Part shown: in pieces, positions 47,979-58,100 of the stretch
Layout: every line of letters starts with the position of its first letter
Numbering within the stretch: the first letter of the stretch is position 1
Source of the DNA: Toxorhynchites rutilus septentrionalis
Lineage: Eukaryota > Arthropoda > Insecta > Diptera > Culicidae
Assembly: GCF_029784135.1 (NCBI RefSeq)
Contig: NC_073746.1
Span: 15,452,416-15,516,415 of the forward strand
DNA length: 64,000 nt
Reading direction: 5' to 3'
Program-made: the position numbers and the translations under genes
Notes under the pieces: generated by a model
Told to the model about the DNA's origin: nothing
Database searches by the model: none
The model's input: only the letters and a program-made list of their open reading frames with translations

Positions 47979-48234
47979 AAAATAACGTTCAGTCAAATTC
48001 GACCCAGTAGGCTTATAAAAACTTATACCTTGATTGTGATAAAATTCGTAACTCATATCTGAGTAATAAATAAATAAAAATAGTGAGCAATGCATGTAAT
48101 TTATTATTGTTGAATTATCTGAATACAAATTCAAAAAATTAGTCCTAGTATGTCAAAAATAGGAAGTGATTTTATTCTGTGCTACAGTGTTAGCCAAAGG
48201 CATAAGTTTGTGCGTTCTGTGAGATTGAAATGTA

Positions 48235-49527
48235 ACGGGTGTTAAATAAAAAATGAGAATTTTTTCAATCACACATAAAAAAATTTTTTTTTTCATCGAT
48301 TTCAGCATTTTTTATTAATAACATAATGTATTTTCTTCAAAAAAAACGTCAGTGAATGTTTGAGTAAGGGCCGTGGTCTGCTGTTCGACGCAACTTTGTC
48401 GCGATGCTCTCACAAGAACGTTGTACGGCACTTACGTCCATTTTCCGGATACAATTCCGGATTCTTGTAGTCAGTTGCTTCGTGTCCTCGGCCCTCCAAT
48501 TGTTTTTATACACTAGGGCACTGAGTGAGCCAAAGAAATCCTCTATTGGGCGGCACTGGGGCAAGTTTGTTGGGTTACGATCTTTCGGCACGAACGGTAT
48601 CTTTTTCTCCTCAAGATACGCCAGCGTCTTCTTGGCGTAATGAGAAGACGCCTTGTCCGGCCAGAAGGCGTACTTCCCATCCGCGTGATGCTCGTTCGAG
48701 AACGGCAGCAGGATTTTATCGAGGCACTCTTCTCGATAGATTTATTGGTTGATTGCCAGACCGCTCGGCTTAAACCAAGGCTTTGAAATGCCCCGGTCAG
48801 AAATGGCGATGTACAACATAACCTTTTTTTCAAACTTGTGCTTGAACTTGTATTTAACTTCAGGCGGTGTGGATGACTTGTTGCTGGAGTAGTAATTATC
48901 ATTTCCTGGAATATGCGTTTTGGACAGCGGAAAACAGCTTTCGTCGTCCAGAACGAAAGACGTCCCGCGTTATTTTTTGGTCATCCACCGACACTGTGAT
49001 TTAACCGTCTCAATCTGCTCCTCCGTGTACTCCGGCGACCTCGTCTTCTTCCTGCAGACGATTCCTTCCATCTTGAGGGTCCGATGGATCAATACGCAGC
49101 CATATATCCGACCGGCGTCACGCAGGCTGGTTGCGTGCTTGTTGTCAAACAGCTTCTTTAACGATGTCTTCCTCTGCTTCGTCATTATCGTCACCGGACG
49201 ACCACTTCCGACCTTCCGCTCGACGTTCAGGGAACCCAGGATACGATATACCGTACTGACAGGTACATTTTCTTCCTTAAAATGGGCCACCGTGAACTTT
49301 TTTCCTTGCTGGAAATGCGTCTCGTAGAACCGTACAATGCGTTCGCGGAGCACGTGCTGTTTCGACGCCATCTTTGCTTGGAATAAATTCAAACTAACAA
49401 AACCAAACACGCCTACTGTTTCTAGGGAGCCCAAAGAGCAATTTTCTTGGAGAAAGAAAATTTTACGCTCTTTATTTGAGTTACTGAAATGTATTGAAAA
49501 AATTCTCATTTTTTATTTAACACCCGT
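48235..49527 (-). mobile_element. Second DD37E transposon family, inactive
   Basis: The inverted termini ACGGGTGTTAAATAAAAAAT... are identical for about 35 bp. They lie next to TA at 48,233-48,234 and 49,528-49,529. The 1293-bp length and single gene match the organisation of the 9.8-kb element, but the termini and protein differ, so this is a separate family. The transposase inside has two in-frame stops. Confidence 0.9.
48349..49371 (-). pseudogene. DD37E transposase with two in-frame stops
   Basis: From the ATG at 49,371 the frame runs 340 codons without a frameshift, starting MASKQHVLRERIVRFYETH. It has an N-terminal helix-turn-helix (FKEENVPVSTVYRILGSL), a GSGRPVT hinge, and a second helix-turn-helix (LRDAGRIYGCVLIHRTL). 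The catalytic region shows FVLDDES (first D), FWPDKASSHYA (second D) and CRPIEDFFG (E), with 37 residues between second D and E. Stops (TAA) occur after WMTKK near 48,970 and after GLAINQ near 48,750. In both, CAA to TAA or a similar single change could explain the break. Nearly complete, so recently inactivated relative to the mariner relics here. Confidence 0.9.
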
Positions 49528-49627
49528 TAGTGTGAATTATTATTAAATAATGAATAAATTTTGATAGAAATGCAGATTTTTTATATGGTTAGCTGAAATG
49601 TGTCGCCAAGTTACAGATAAATGTAAA

Positions 49628-49884
49628 TGAGGGGCTTAGAATGAAAGGGGTGTAAGTGGTTTGATCGATTTCTCTACATCGACTCTCTCTTTTGGTAATA
49701 ACTTAGCTGCAAATGCATTCCAAGCTGTATTTGACAATGTGGGAGATAGATCAGAACCTCAACTATCGGATTATATAGTAAACTAAAATTGGAACGTTTT
49801 TGCAGTTGAGCTATTAACTGAAGAAAAAGTTGATGAAGCAAAATCGATCAAGTCACTTACACCCCTTGCATTCTAAGCCCCTCA
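49628..49884. mobile_element. hAT-like MITE, 257 bp
   Basis: Inverted termini TGAGGGGCTTAGAATG...GGGGTGTAAGTG extend about 40 bp with few mismatches. They are flanked by AATGTAAA (49,620-49,627) and AATGTAAT (49,885-49,892), an 8-bp target duplication with one mismatch. The 8-bp duplication points to the hAT superfamily. The middle has no coding capacity. Confidence 0.75.
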
Positions 49885-49894
49885 AATGTAATTG

Positions 49895-50500
49895 ATCAGT
49901 TTTATTGTCGAGTTTTAATAACAAGCTCCTGATCTCAACATTCGTACTTCATAAAACCAAGTAATACGTTTTAAATATGGGCTCAGATTTTGTGATTCGT
50001 CAAATTCATAGTTTTAAATTTTAATTTCGACGATATACATATTTCTATTCTGGACAACAATTCAGGTCTCGCATTCTTGTTGCAGAGCCGCTGAACACAG
50101 CAAAACATCCTCATCAATGTCCATTCCAATCGCTGAAGAGTTCTTTTGAAAATATTTTTATTTGTTTTGTTAACGTTATATCACGTAATAGCATTCATTT
50201 ATTATTACATATATTTTAATTGTTTTGCACACTTACATTTATGTACTTTCCTGAAATAGTTAAACTGAAGAGGAATCTTTGGTAGAATGAATCTAATAGT
50301 TGAAACACCCTCACTCCCGACGATTCAAATCATTATAAATAATTCACATGAATCATAATTTCTCAAAACAATCCTTTCCAGACAGTAACTAAAGTGGCAA
50401 CGATCGGAAGATCGGAATGTATTAATTACATTTAACAATTTACTACCATCTAATAACCGAAAAATAAGCAATTCTTACAGCAGATACCATTAGAATTAAG
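49895..50500. other. AT-rich, nothing recognised
   Basis: No frames or element ends of note before the hexamer satellite. Confidence 0.4.
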
Positions 50501-50501
50501 C

Positions 50502-51350
50502 AATACTAATACTAATACTAATACTAATACTAATACTAATACTAATACTAATACTAATACTAATACTAATACTAATACTAATACTAATACTAATACTAAT
50601 ACTAATACTAATACTAATACTAATACTAATACTAATACTAATACTAATACTAATACTAATACTAATACTAATACTAATACTAATACTAATACTAATACTA
50701 ATACTAATACTAATACTAATACTAATACTAATACTAATACTAATACTAATACTAATACTAATACTAATACTAATACTAATACTAATACTAATACTAATAC
50801 TAATACTAATACTAATACTAATACTAATACTAATACTAATACTAATACTAATACTAATACTAATACTAATACTAATACTAATACTAATACTAATACTAAT
50901 ACTAATACTAATACTAATACTAATACTAATACTAATACTAATACTAATACTAATACTAATACTAATACTAATACTAATACTAATACTAATACTAATACTA
51001 ATACTAATACTAATACTAATACTAATACTAATACTAATACTAATACTAATACTAATACTAATACTAATACTAATACTAATACTAATACTAATACTAATAC
51101 TAATACTAATACTAATACTAATACTAATACTAATACTAATACTAATACTAATACTAATACTAATACTAATACTAATACTAATACTAATACTAATACTAAT
51201 ACTAATACTAATACTAATACTAATACTAATACTAATACTAATACTAATACTAATACTAATACTAATACTAATACTAATACTAATACTAATACTAATACTA
51301 ATACTAATACTAATACTAATACTAATACTAATACTAATACTAATACTAAT
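50502..51350. repeat. AATACT hexamer array, ~141 copies
   Basis: An 849-bp tract of AATACT (ATTAGT on minus) runs with no variant unit that I could find. A 295-codon minus frame of alternating Ile-Ser across it is an artefact of the stop-free hexamer. Such length and purity imply recent expansion or frequent homogenisation. It ends exactly where the LTR-like block begins (TGTATGATCC). Confidence 0.97.
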
Positions 51351-51750
51351 TGTATGATCCTCTAAGTAGAAAATCAAAACCAATAATATTTACACTACAA
51401 TTATTCCCACCTCATATCCCATCTACTAACCCCGAGTAACCGCGGGTAAACGGCTCTCACCCATACTAACAAAATATCTCGAACAATCTAGTCATTATGC
51501 ATTATTTCTGCACATGACGTGGCGCGCGCTGATTGGCTGATTGGCATTACATCGCAACGAGCTGACGCTACCGCGCGGATATAAAAGGAAGCAGTCCAGA
51601 ACGAAGTTTTCCATAACTTATAGATGTAGAACCCTAGGTTAATCACTTGAAATGTAGTATTATATTATAATGTAAACCAAATTAAGGAATAAAAAGAATT
51701 AAGTGAAGCGAAGTTTTTCATTATTTTACGAATATTACTAGTGTTAACAT
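51351..51750 (+). promoter_or_regulatory. LTR-like block with TATA box and poly-A signal
   Basis: The block begins TGTATGATCC and may end GTGTTAACA. It contains a strong TATAAAAG box (about 51,580-51,587) preceded by GC-rich sequence (GTGGCGCGCGCTGATTGGCT). About 100 bp downstream is AATAAAAAG (about 51,689). A promoter followed so closely by a poly-A signal is typical of a solo LTR. I found no convincing target duplication, no second copy, and no primer-binding site, so a host promoter is not excluded. Confidence 0.45.
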
Positions 51751-52061
51751 CACAGAAAATATATAAATCAATACCCAAATTTTAATTGAAGGTGACATTT
51801 TTTTTCTAATTCACGCGTGGATCGAGGCAAATCTATCTCTCTTAAGACACCCTTGAAAGAGTTTGCAGAAGCCGATCCTATACAGTCCATTCCAAACGTG
51901 AATTGCGACAGTGCTCTGGAGAGTACTTCAGCTGAGGTTATTTTTGGAAAAGAAGCTTCAACCGAAGCTTGGTACCGTACCTTAGTGGGAAAGTTCGAGG
52001 ATTTCCTGTTGCCCATCCGTGCAAGTGTTCAACCGAACAGAAATAGTAATCTCTATATATA

Positions 52062-53335
52062 TTAGGCTGTCAAAAAAGTCCTGCGGTTTTTCCGCGAGGT
52101 GTCGTTGTAAGCGCGTAGTTCTAGTTGTATTCATTGTATCGAGTCATACTATAGCTTGGTATTTTTGGTATTTTTGCGCGCTATAATATAGTCCTTGACA
52201 GTGTGTTGTTTGGTTAAGTCGTTCGTGAGTTATAGTGTCGCAAATATGGAGCAAAATAAAGAGAAAATCCGACATATTTTACAGTACTACTATGACAAAG
52301 GCAAAAATGCATCTCAAGCTGCCAATAAAATTTGTGCAGTTTATGGACCCGATACAGTTTCCATTTCCACCGCACAACGATGGTTTCAACGTTTTCGTTC
52401 TGGTGTAGAGGTCGTCGAAGATGCGCCACGCTCCGGAAGGCCTGTCGACAAAATCGCTGACTTAGCCGAGAAAGACCGGCATAGTAGCAGCCGTAGCATC
52501 GGCCAAGAGCTGGGGATAAGTCATCAAACCGTTATTAACCATTTGAAGTAGCTTGGATTCACAATCACAAAGAAGCTCGATGTATGGGTGCCACACACGT
52601 TGACGCAAAAAAACATCTTTGACCGTATCGACGCATGTGAATCGCAACAAAATCGACCCGTTTCTGAAGCGGATGGTGACTGGCGATGAAAAGTGGGTCA
52701 CTTACGACAACGTGAAGCGCAAACGGTCGTGGTCGAAGCCCGCTGAAGCGGCTCAGACGGTGGCCAAGCCCTCATTAACGGCCAGGAAGGTTCTGCTGTG
52801 TGTTTGGTGGGATTGTCAAGGAATAATCTATTATGAGCTGCTTCCCTATGGCCAAACGCTCAATTCGGACCTGTACTGCCAACAACTGGACCGCTTGAAG
52901 TTAGCACTCATGAAGAAGAAGCCATCTTTGATAAACAGAGGCGGCATTGTCTTCCATCAGGACAACGCCATGCCACACACTTCTTTGGTGACGCGCCAGA
53001 AGCTCCGGGAGTTCGGATGGGAGGTTCTTTTGCATCCGCCGTATAGTCCGGACCTTGCACCAAGTGACTACCACCTGTTTTTGTCCATGGCGAACGAGCT
53101 AGGTAGTCAGAAGTTAGCCACAAAAGAGGCCTGTGAAAATTGGCTATCCGAGTTTTTTGACAATAGGGAAGCTTCAATAAGCTTCTATAACAGGGGTATT
53201 TTGAAGTTGGCATCTCGTTGGGAATAAGTCATCGAACAAAACGGCGCATATTTGACTTAAAACAGATGATTGTAACTAATTTTATGAACAAATGAAAATT
53301 CAAAAAAATACCGCAGGACTTTTTTGACAGCCTAA
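52062..53335 (+). mobile_element. DD34D mariner transposon, nearly complete
   Basis: The 25-bp termini TTAGGCTGTCAAAAAAGTCC(TGCGG) are identical at both ends and flanked by TA (52,060-52,061 and 53,336-53,337). Length is 1274 bp. It inserted into the TATATA stretch of a Helitron head: removing it restores a continuous TCTCTATATATATAAAAATG. Termini are perfect, but the transposase gene is broken. Confidence 0.92.
52246..53227 (+). pseudogene. DD34D mariner transposase, one stop and one frameshift
   Basis: The frame opens MEQNKEKIRHILQYYYDKGK, with the N-terminal helix-turn-helix and an HRTL-like GQELGISHQTVINHL segment. A TAG at 52,549 interrupts it. A net frame change follows near 52,635, where about 11 bp seem missing (ACES..NRNKIDPF). 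The rest is open to 53,227: MVTGDEKWVTYDN (first D), LLCVWWDCQG, FHQDNAMPHTS (second D), PPYSPDLAPSDYHLF (third D, 34 residues after the second), LASRWE end. WVPHTLTQKN precedes the catalytic core. Apart from the two lesions it is full length. Confidence 0.93.
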
Positions 53336-53789
53336 TATAAAAATGTTGTGTTCATTTGTGTACGCGTCCAAAACTCGAAAAATACGAAACCGATTGAGCT
53401 CAAAGTTGTACACAATATACATTTTACTCCGAGGAGTGTTGTTACGGCATAAAAAAATTAAAAAATTGGAGAAAATGGTCTTTTATATGGCCATAATACG
53501 TTTCTGAAATAAAGCTTCTTATGAAAATCGACCATTTCGTATTAAATATGAATTCTATGTGATGGAAACATCTTTTTCCAAGTATTTGACATAATCGTGA
53601 ACTGAAATTGTGTTTCGGAATGATTTAAAATTTATCGATTTCCCTCATCTATCTCTATATATGCAAAAATGTTCTGTTCGTTTGTGTACGCGTCAAAAAA
53701 TCGAAAAATTAAAAAAAATTAAAATTCAACTCAACCATGCAACCACCATGTGCCACAGCAAAGCGTGGCAGGGTACAGCTAGTAGTAAT

Positions 53790-54630
53790 ATATTTATTAA
53801 GTACCGCTAAATTATTAATAAAAAAAACTGCGCCAGTAGCACCGGCTGAGTGTATCCTATGGCTTACTCTTGCTGAGCTCGAAACATAAGTCCATAAAAA
53901 TGGGGAAAACACTAAATATGGTGTGGATATGACGGACCAAATGGTTGAAAAGTATAGCGCAAAACCAAAATCTTCGGTCCATATATTTTTCAACATTTCG
54001 AATTTGGCTGGTTTAAATGGTTGGATTTATACCAGCCAAACAACCGAAGAAAACATATCACGACAAGAATTTCTGTTTCAGTTGGCAGAAAAACTTGCCA
54101 GTGAATACCAAGATTTTCAGGAACAATGAATGAACATGTACGGAGAAAATTTCAGCAGAATCAAGCAAAATGTCAAAGAGATGAAACCCCTTTGTGAGTC
54201 GAAGTGAAGATTGTCGAAGTGATAGATTGGAATAGATAGATGTATCGAATAAATTGATTGCCTTTAGACCGTATTAGTAAGCTTAAAAGCTTTGAGGGTT
54301 GCCCTTTTAATATTATAATGCGTATCATTTTTAGTTCAAAACATAAAAGGAATAGTCTGCATACGTTGATGATGTTGCGTTCAATTACCTGAAATCAGAG
54401 TTAAGCCAAACAATCCTGAAAAGAAGGAAAGTAACATTTTGTCGTTGATGAAATAAATAATTATTATAAAAATTGTTCAGTATGATCTGATAGGATTGAA
54501 ATACTTACCTAGACTTCCAAAATCCCTTTGTATGTAAAATGATTGTACTATGATTGAATATAAAAAAAAGAAGTGTCGAAAATAAAGGAGTAAATTTATG
54601 TATGTTGCTCTAGGAATTTTTTAACGATTG
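53790..54630. other. No gene recognised
   Basis: A 68-codon frame (53,923-54,129) and others lack recognisable domains. AT-rich otherwise. Confidence 0.35.
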
Positions 54631-54646
54631 TCAAATACACGTTACC

Positions 54647-55128
54647 CAGGGGGTCTCCGTAGCCACATTGGTTGCGCGTTCGCTTAGTAAGCGATCGATC
54701 GTGAGTTCAAAACTCAGGACCCTCATTGACCATCTTTGTGTTGTTACAGAATAGCTACGTCCACGCAACAATCATCAGCGATGGAGATCGATCCACGGTC
54801 GAAATAAGATATATTCATCCATACAACTGCTCTGCTCTGCAAGACACATCGGGCTGCTGTTCTATAAATAACTCAACAATGATCAATCAACTGTCTCCGC
54901 TGTCCGGTGGTCCAACTGGATAATGGAAGAACAGAAAGAATAACTCTTACGCCTAAATGGCTACTGTGTGAATGTACCATATGTAATGGTATAGAAGGAA
55001 TACTGGCGAATGGCAACTGTGTAATGTGCTAATTATAGATATGATAACCATGTGACATGTACACGATTAAAATTCGGCTCTGTTACAGCTGAAATGTGCT
55101 AATGAGCCTTAAATAAATAAATGGGATA
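54647..55128 (+). repeat. tRNA-derived SINE (Feilai-like) with 15-bp target duplication
   Basis: A perfect 15-bp direct repeat, CAAATACACGTTACC, flanks the unit (54,632-54,646 and 55,129-55,143). The 5' head (54,649-54,721) folds like a tRNA: acceptor GGGGGTC/GACCCTC, D stem CGTA/TGCG, and anticodon arm TCGC-TTAGTAA-GCGA with AGT in the loop. The T arm is around GAGTTCAAAACTC. These give pol III A- and B-box-like sites. The tRNA-unrelated body matches 1612-1848. The 3' end AAATAAATAAATGGGATA is A-rich. About 45 bp near 54,970-55,015 are absent from the other copy. Resemblance to Aedes Feilai SINEs is from memory of the type, not a sequence match. Confidence 0.88.
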
Positions 55129-55143
55129 CAAATACACGTTACC

Positions 55144-56610
55144 GAACCGCAAAATCGTGACTATTTCCATCACAAATGAAAGGGTTGATTCATCGAGCAA
55201 ATTTCAAAAACAAACATCTTAGCTTTGTCTCTGCTCGAAACAATTTGCGATGTCAAGTTGTAGAGTGAGGCTCGGTAAACTCCGCGAGGACCTATAGACA
55301 TAGCTCTCGGTTGCTATTTTTTCACTATCGAATCTTATAAAATGATAAGAACATTAGGAGAAATACTTCAAACAACAAACATCCAAGCATCAAACTTTAC
55401 TCAGGTGTTTTGCGACCGCAAAAGAGAACAATTCGGCGCCACCCAGCAAGCTCTTACGACTCAATTCCGACAAGTCATCAACGCCGCCTCGGAGTGCCTC
55501 AAGGCCTTGAGACACTTGCTCATCACCATCCTCACCGGGGTCGTAATCGACTTTTTGTTGGCCGTATTAACTCATTCTGAAAGCGCAGGTCCACCGCCTT
55601 GTTCCCCTTTCCTTCCCGTGCTTTAACTCAGCGCGAAAAGATGATCCACATTCAAATTTTTCCTGCATCTCATCGAGTGATGATTTCGCAGAATCCGCTG
55701 ACCGGCGCTTCGACGGAAAGATTTACATCACTCTGTGTGTGTGAGAGAGAAAGAGAGTGCGCGAAAGCTCGTGGAACTAATCAGCGCGGCGAGACTTTTC
55801 GGAAGTCGTTCATCATCTATCTGCCGACCGGGATCTTTATTGGGCGCTAATTATAAAAGTTCTCATAAAAATCATTCTGCGCGCCGCCTGGCTGATGGGT
55901 GCCGGTTTTTTTTTGCATGGAATTATGTGTGCACTTTCCTTGGAGGTTTGCGCAAAAACGAAGCGAAAAAAAACATCACCTTTTACTGCTGTATCATCCC
56001 GACTCTTTGCAAGAGTTGTGGCGGTGGGAACCCACAGCCACTTTTCTTCGAGGGAACGAAGGGCTTAAGTCAAAACCCAAAGTTGCTTAGTCGCGAGAGA
56101 CCGAGAGTTTTAGTGCAGCCCTAATGAACATGCGCGCGCCAGCTCTATAATTATTATGCATTTCAGGAGTCTGATGTTTAATTTAGATTCGCATATCGAT
56201 CTCAGGTCCGGAGAAGTTGGATTTTAATTTATTTTTCACTTTGAATGAGATCGGTGCCGGCGGGGTATCCACTAAGCGATGAATAGGACCGCAAATGGGC
56301 TACTCATTATATGGTGGGAAGCTAATGTCTACTGCATACCGTTCTTTCTGCTGGATTCGGCGGAATTTGAATACCACTCAGCTCAAATCATATGGCAAAC
56401 GGATAAATGCTCGCGATTAGAATATAACAATTGGCGTAGCCAAATAACGGGTTGCCAAACTTGATTGATTACTACTGGAATTAGCCCAATAATTGGAGTT
56501 TAAAATGGAATCACGCCTAGTCTCAGGCTTTCCGGGCGAGATGATTGGTTTTCTTTTGAACTCATCATCGCTTTAGTTCATTAACCATGCATTTTTCGAC
56601 TTCTAGTGGC
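55144..56610. other. GC-richer stretch, no gene assigned
   Basis: The minus strand has an open stretch at about 55,390-55,560 ending in TGA (55,390-55,392). It reads DYDPGEDGDEQ, then GLEALRGGVDDLSELSRKSL, then GGAELFSFAVAKHLSKV. Its codon use looks coding, but there is no in-frame ATG and I do not recognise it. It could be a 3' exon or a pseudogene. The rest (to 56,610) shows only short frames. Confidence 0.35.
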
Positions 56611-57010
56611 CTTCGCAAAGTTTGGAATCAGTTACGTTTCATATTCTCGTCGAATGCCAATGATGGACGATTAAGTGTGTCATTTTTAAGTCAAATTGTT
56701 CAAGCGCAATGATATTATATTCCTCTATATGAGCCAATAAACGCTTGAAGATCAGTCTCTCGATCGGTTTGCTAACAGTCGATTGATGGGCGTGTAGCTG
56801 TTAAGTCATTTCCCATTTTCATGATTTCAGGATGATTTCCCCCATCTTCCATCTTTCCGGGAAGTTATTTAGCTGGAACCAGAAGCTCAGAAGCCATACG
56901 ATTTGTTGGAGAGCTTCTTCAACACTAGGTTTACGAATCCATAGTATCCGTGCTTTTGGAAGAATAGTGGCGAACGTCGCCAGAATTAACCGAATTCATG
57001 AACTTTGTTA
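56610..57010 (-). pseudogene. Jockey-type non-LTR reverse transcriptase scrap
   Basis: Read on minus, broken frames give FATILPKARIL...VEEALQQIVWLLSFWFQLNNFPERWKMGEII. After two stops comes SKPIERLIFKRLLAHIEEYN, then IIALEQFDLKMTH. This parallels the RT segment of jockey-like elements ('FP..WK.A.II', 'LLS..SK..ERLI..RL..H....I...QFGFR..H'). The catalytic region proper is not present. An old fragment. Confidence 0.7.
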
Positions 57011-57164
57011 CCGAGAGTAAATAGTGTGTTACAAATTCCTATAGAAGGGTCATTACAATAAGTTTTTGAATAAATCATCTCAATTTTAATAGACTTACTT
57101 TTAGTCATTCAACTGCTCTCCCACATATTAATCCCAAAACAGGTTAAAATTACCTTTTAAAGGG

Positions 57165-57365
57165 TGCAACCACGTTATTGAACGTTATTGGCCGCATACC
57201 ACTCCAGAGCCTTTTTGCCGTTGTTTCATGAGGCCAAATCGGTTTTGACGTATGTCTCGTCATCCATAACGATACAGTCGAATTTGGTCAACATCGTCGT
57301 GTAAAACTTCCGTGTCCTCGTTTTGCTTTTCATCGCGATTTGGGGTCTCGTGCGCCGAAAACAAA
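57165..57365 (-). pseudogene. DD37E transposase scrap, internally deleted
   Basis: The minus strand reads RTRKFYTTMLTKFDC, then IVMDDETYVKTDL. This corresponds to residues 129-155 of the 9918 transposase (RARKLYTEMLTKPHCLVMDDETYVKADF), including the first catalytic Asp. A deletion then joins it to KKALEWYAANNVT, corresponding to about residues 249-261. The divergence shows a third, older DD37E lineage. Confidence 0.75.
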
Positions 57366-57489
57366 GTAGGCACATCATTCTACACACCTGTGCCAACCAA
57401 AATAGGGGTTCCCATTTTTTTCAAATAATCCATGGTGGGATTAATGCTACGTTGAAGTTAAGCACTTTTTGGTCGCTCCAGTTCTCGAT

Positions 57490-58100
57490 TTATGCAACCC
57501 CCCTCCTTTAGAGAGGGGGAGGAGTTACGAACCACCATAGAAACATTTCGTGCCCTCTAAAACATCCACATGCCGAATTTGATACCTTTTGCTTGATTGA
57601 ATCTCGAGTTATGCTGCCTTAAGGAGGGTGAGGAGTGTCAAACCACCATAGAAACATTTATTGCCCCCTAAAACCTCCATACGAAAAAATGGGTTCCATT
57701 TGCTTGATTAGTTCTCGAGTAACGAGTGTCGTATGACAGCCCCCCACCCCCTTAGAGAGGTGGGAGGAGTATTAAACCCACCTTAGAAACGTTTCTTGCC
57801 CCTAAAACCTCCACATGCCAAATTTGACTCCATTTGCTTGACTAGTTCACGAGTTTTGCAGAAATTTGTGCGTGTGTTGTACGGCAGTCCTCCTTTAGAG
57901 AGGGGGGACGAGTGTAGACACTCCTCCCCCCTCTCTAATGGGGGGGCTACATACAAATGAAACACAAATTTCAGCATAACTCCAGAATCAATCAAACAAA
58001 CGAACTCAAATTTGGCATTTGGAATTCTTAGAGGGCACAACATATTTCTATGGTGTATAGACACTCCTCCCTCTCTAAGGAGTGGAAAAACTGCCATACA
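57490..58100. repeat. 143-bp-type repeat units, head to head
   Basis: About three diverged units run on minus from 57,490 to about 57,905 (GCCCCCTAAAACCTCC, TTGCTTGATTAGTTCTCGAG). The orientation flips at about 57,915 into a plus-strand unit (ATACAAATGAAACACAAATT, then ATTTCAGCATAACTC). This ends at 58,100 in ...CTGCCATACA, the word into which Helitron-like element 3 inserted. The junction implies two elements or an inversion. Confidence 0.7.

Larger units (their letters stand above)
52050..53783 (+). mobile_element. Helitron-like element 2, interrupted by mariner
   Basis: The head TCTCTATATATA (from 52,050) is split by the mariner at 52,062-53,335. It resumes as TATAAAAATGTTGTGTTCAT, then TTGTGTACGCGTCC. 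The tail has the hairpin GCCAC-AGCAAAGC-GTGGC, then AGGGTACAG and CTAG (53,780-53,783), before a T. A second, shorter head (TCTCTATATATGCAAAAATG, from about 53,652) lies 130 bp before the same tail, so another short Helitron is nested or fused here. No Rep/helicase gene. Confidence 0.7.

Noticed and set aside
50502..51350. Telomere-like repeat
   Set aside because: ATTAGT is not the insect TTAGG motif, and Diptera lack telomerase repeats. The array is internal with ordinary flanks.
50496..51383. 295-codon Ile-Ser frame on minus
   Set aside because: It is the translation of an ATTAGT hexamer array with no flanking coding sequence.
54649..54721. Functional tRNA-Thr (AGT) gene
   Set aside because: The T stem has a mismatch, the sequence continues into a SINE body, and a 15-bp target duplication brackets the whole unit.
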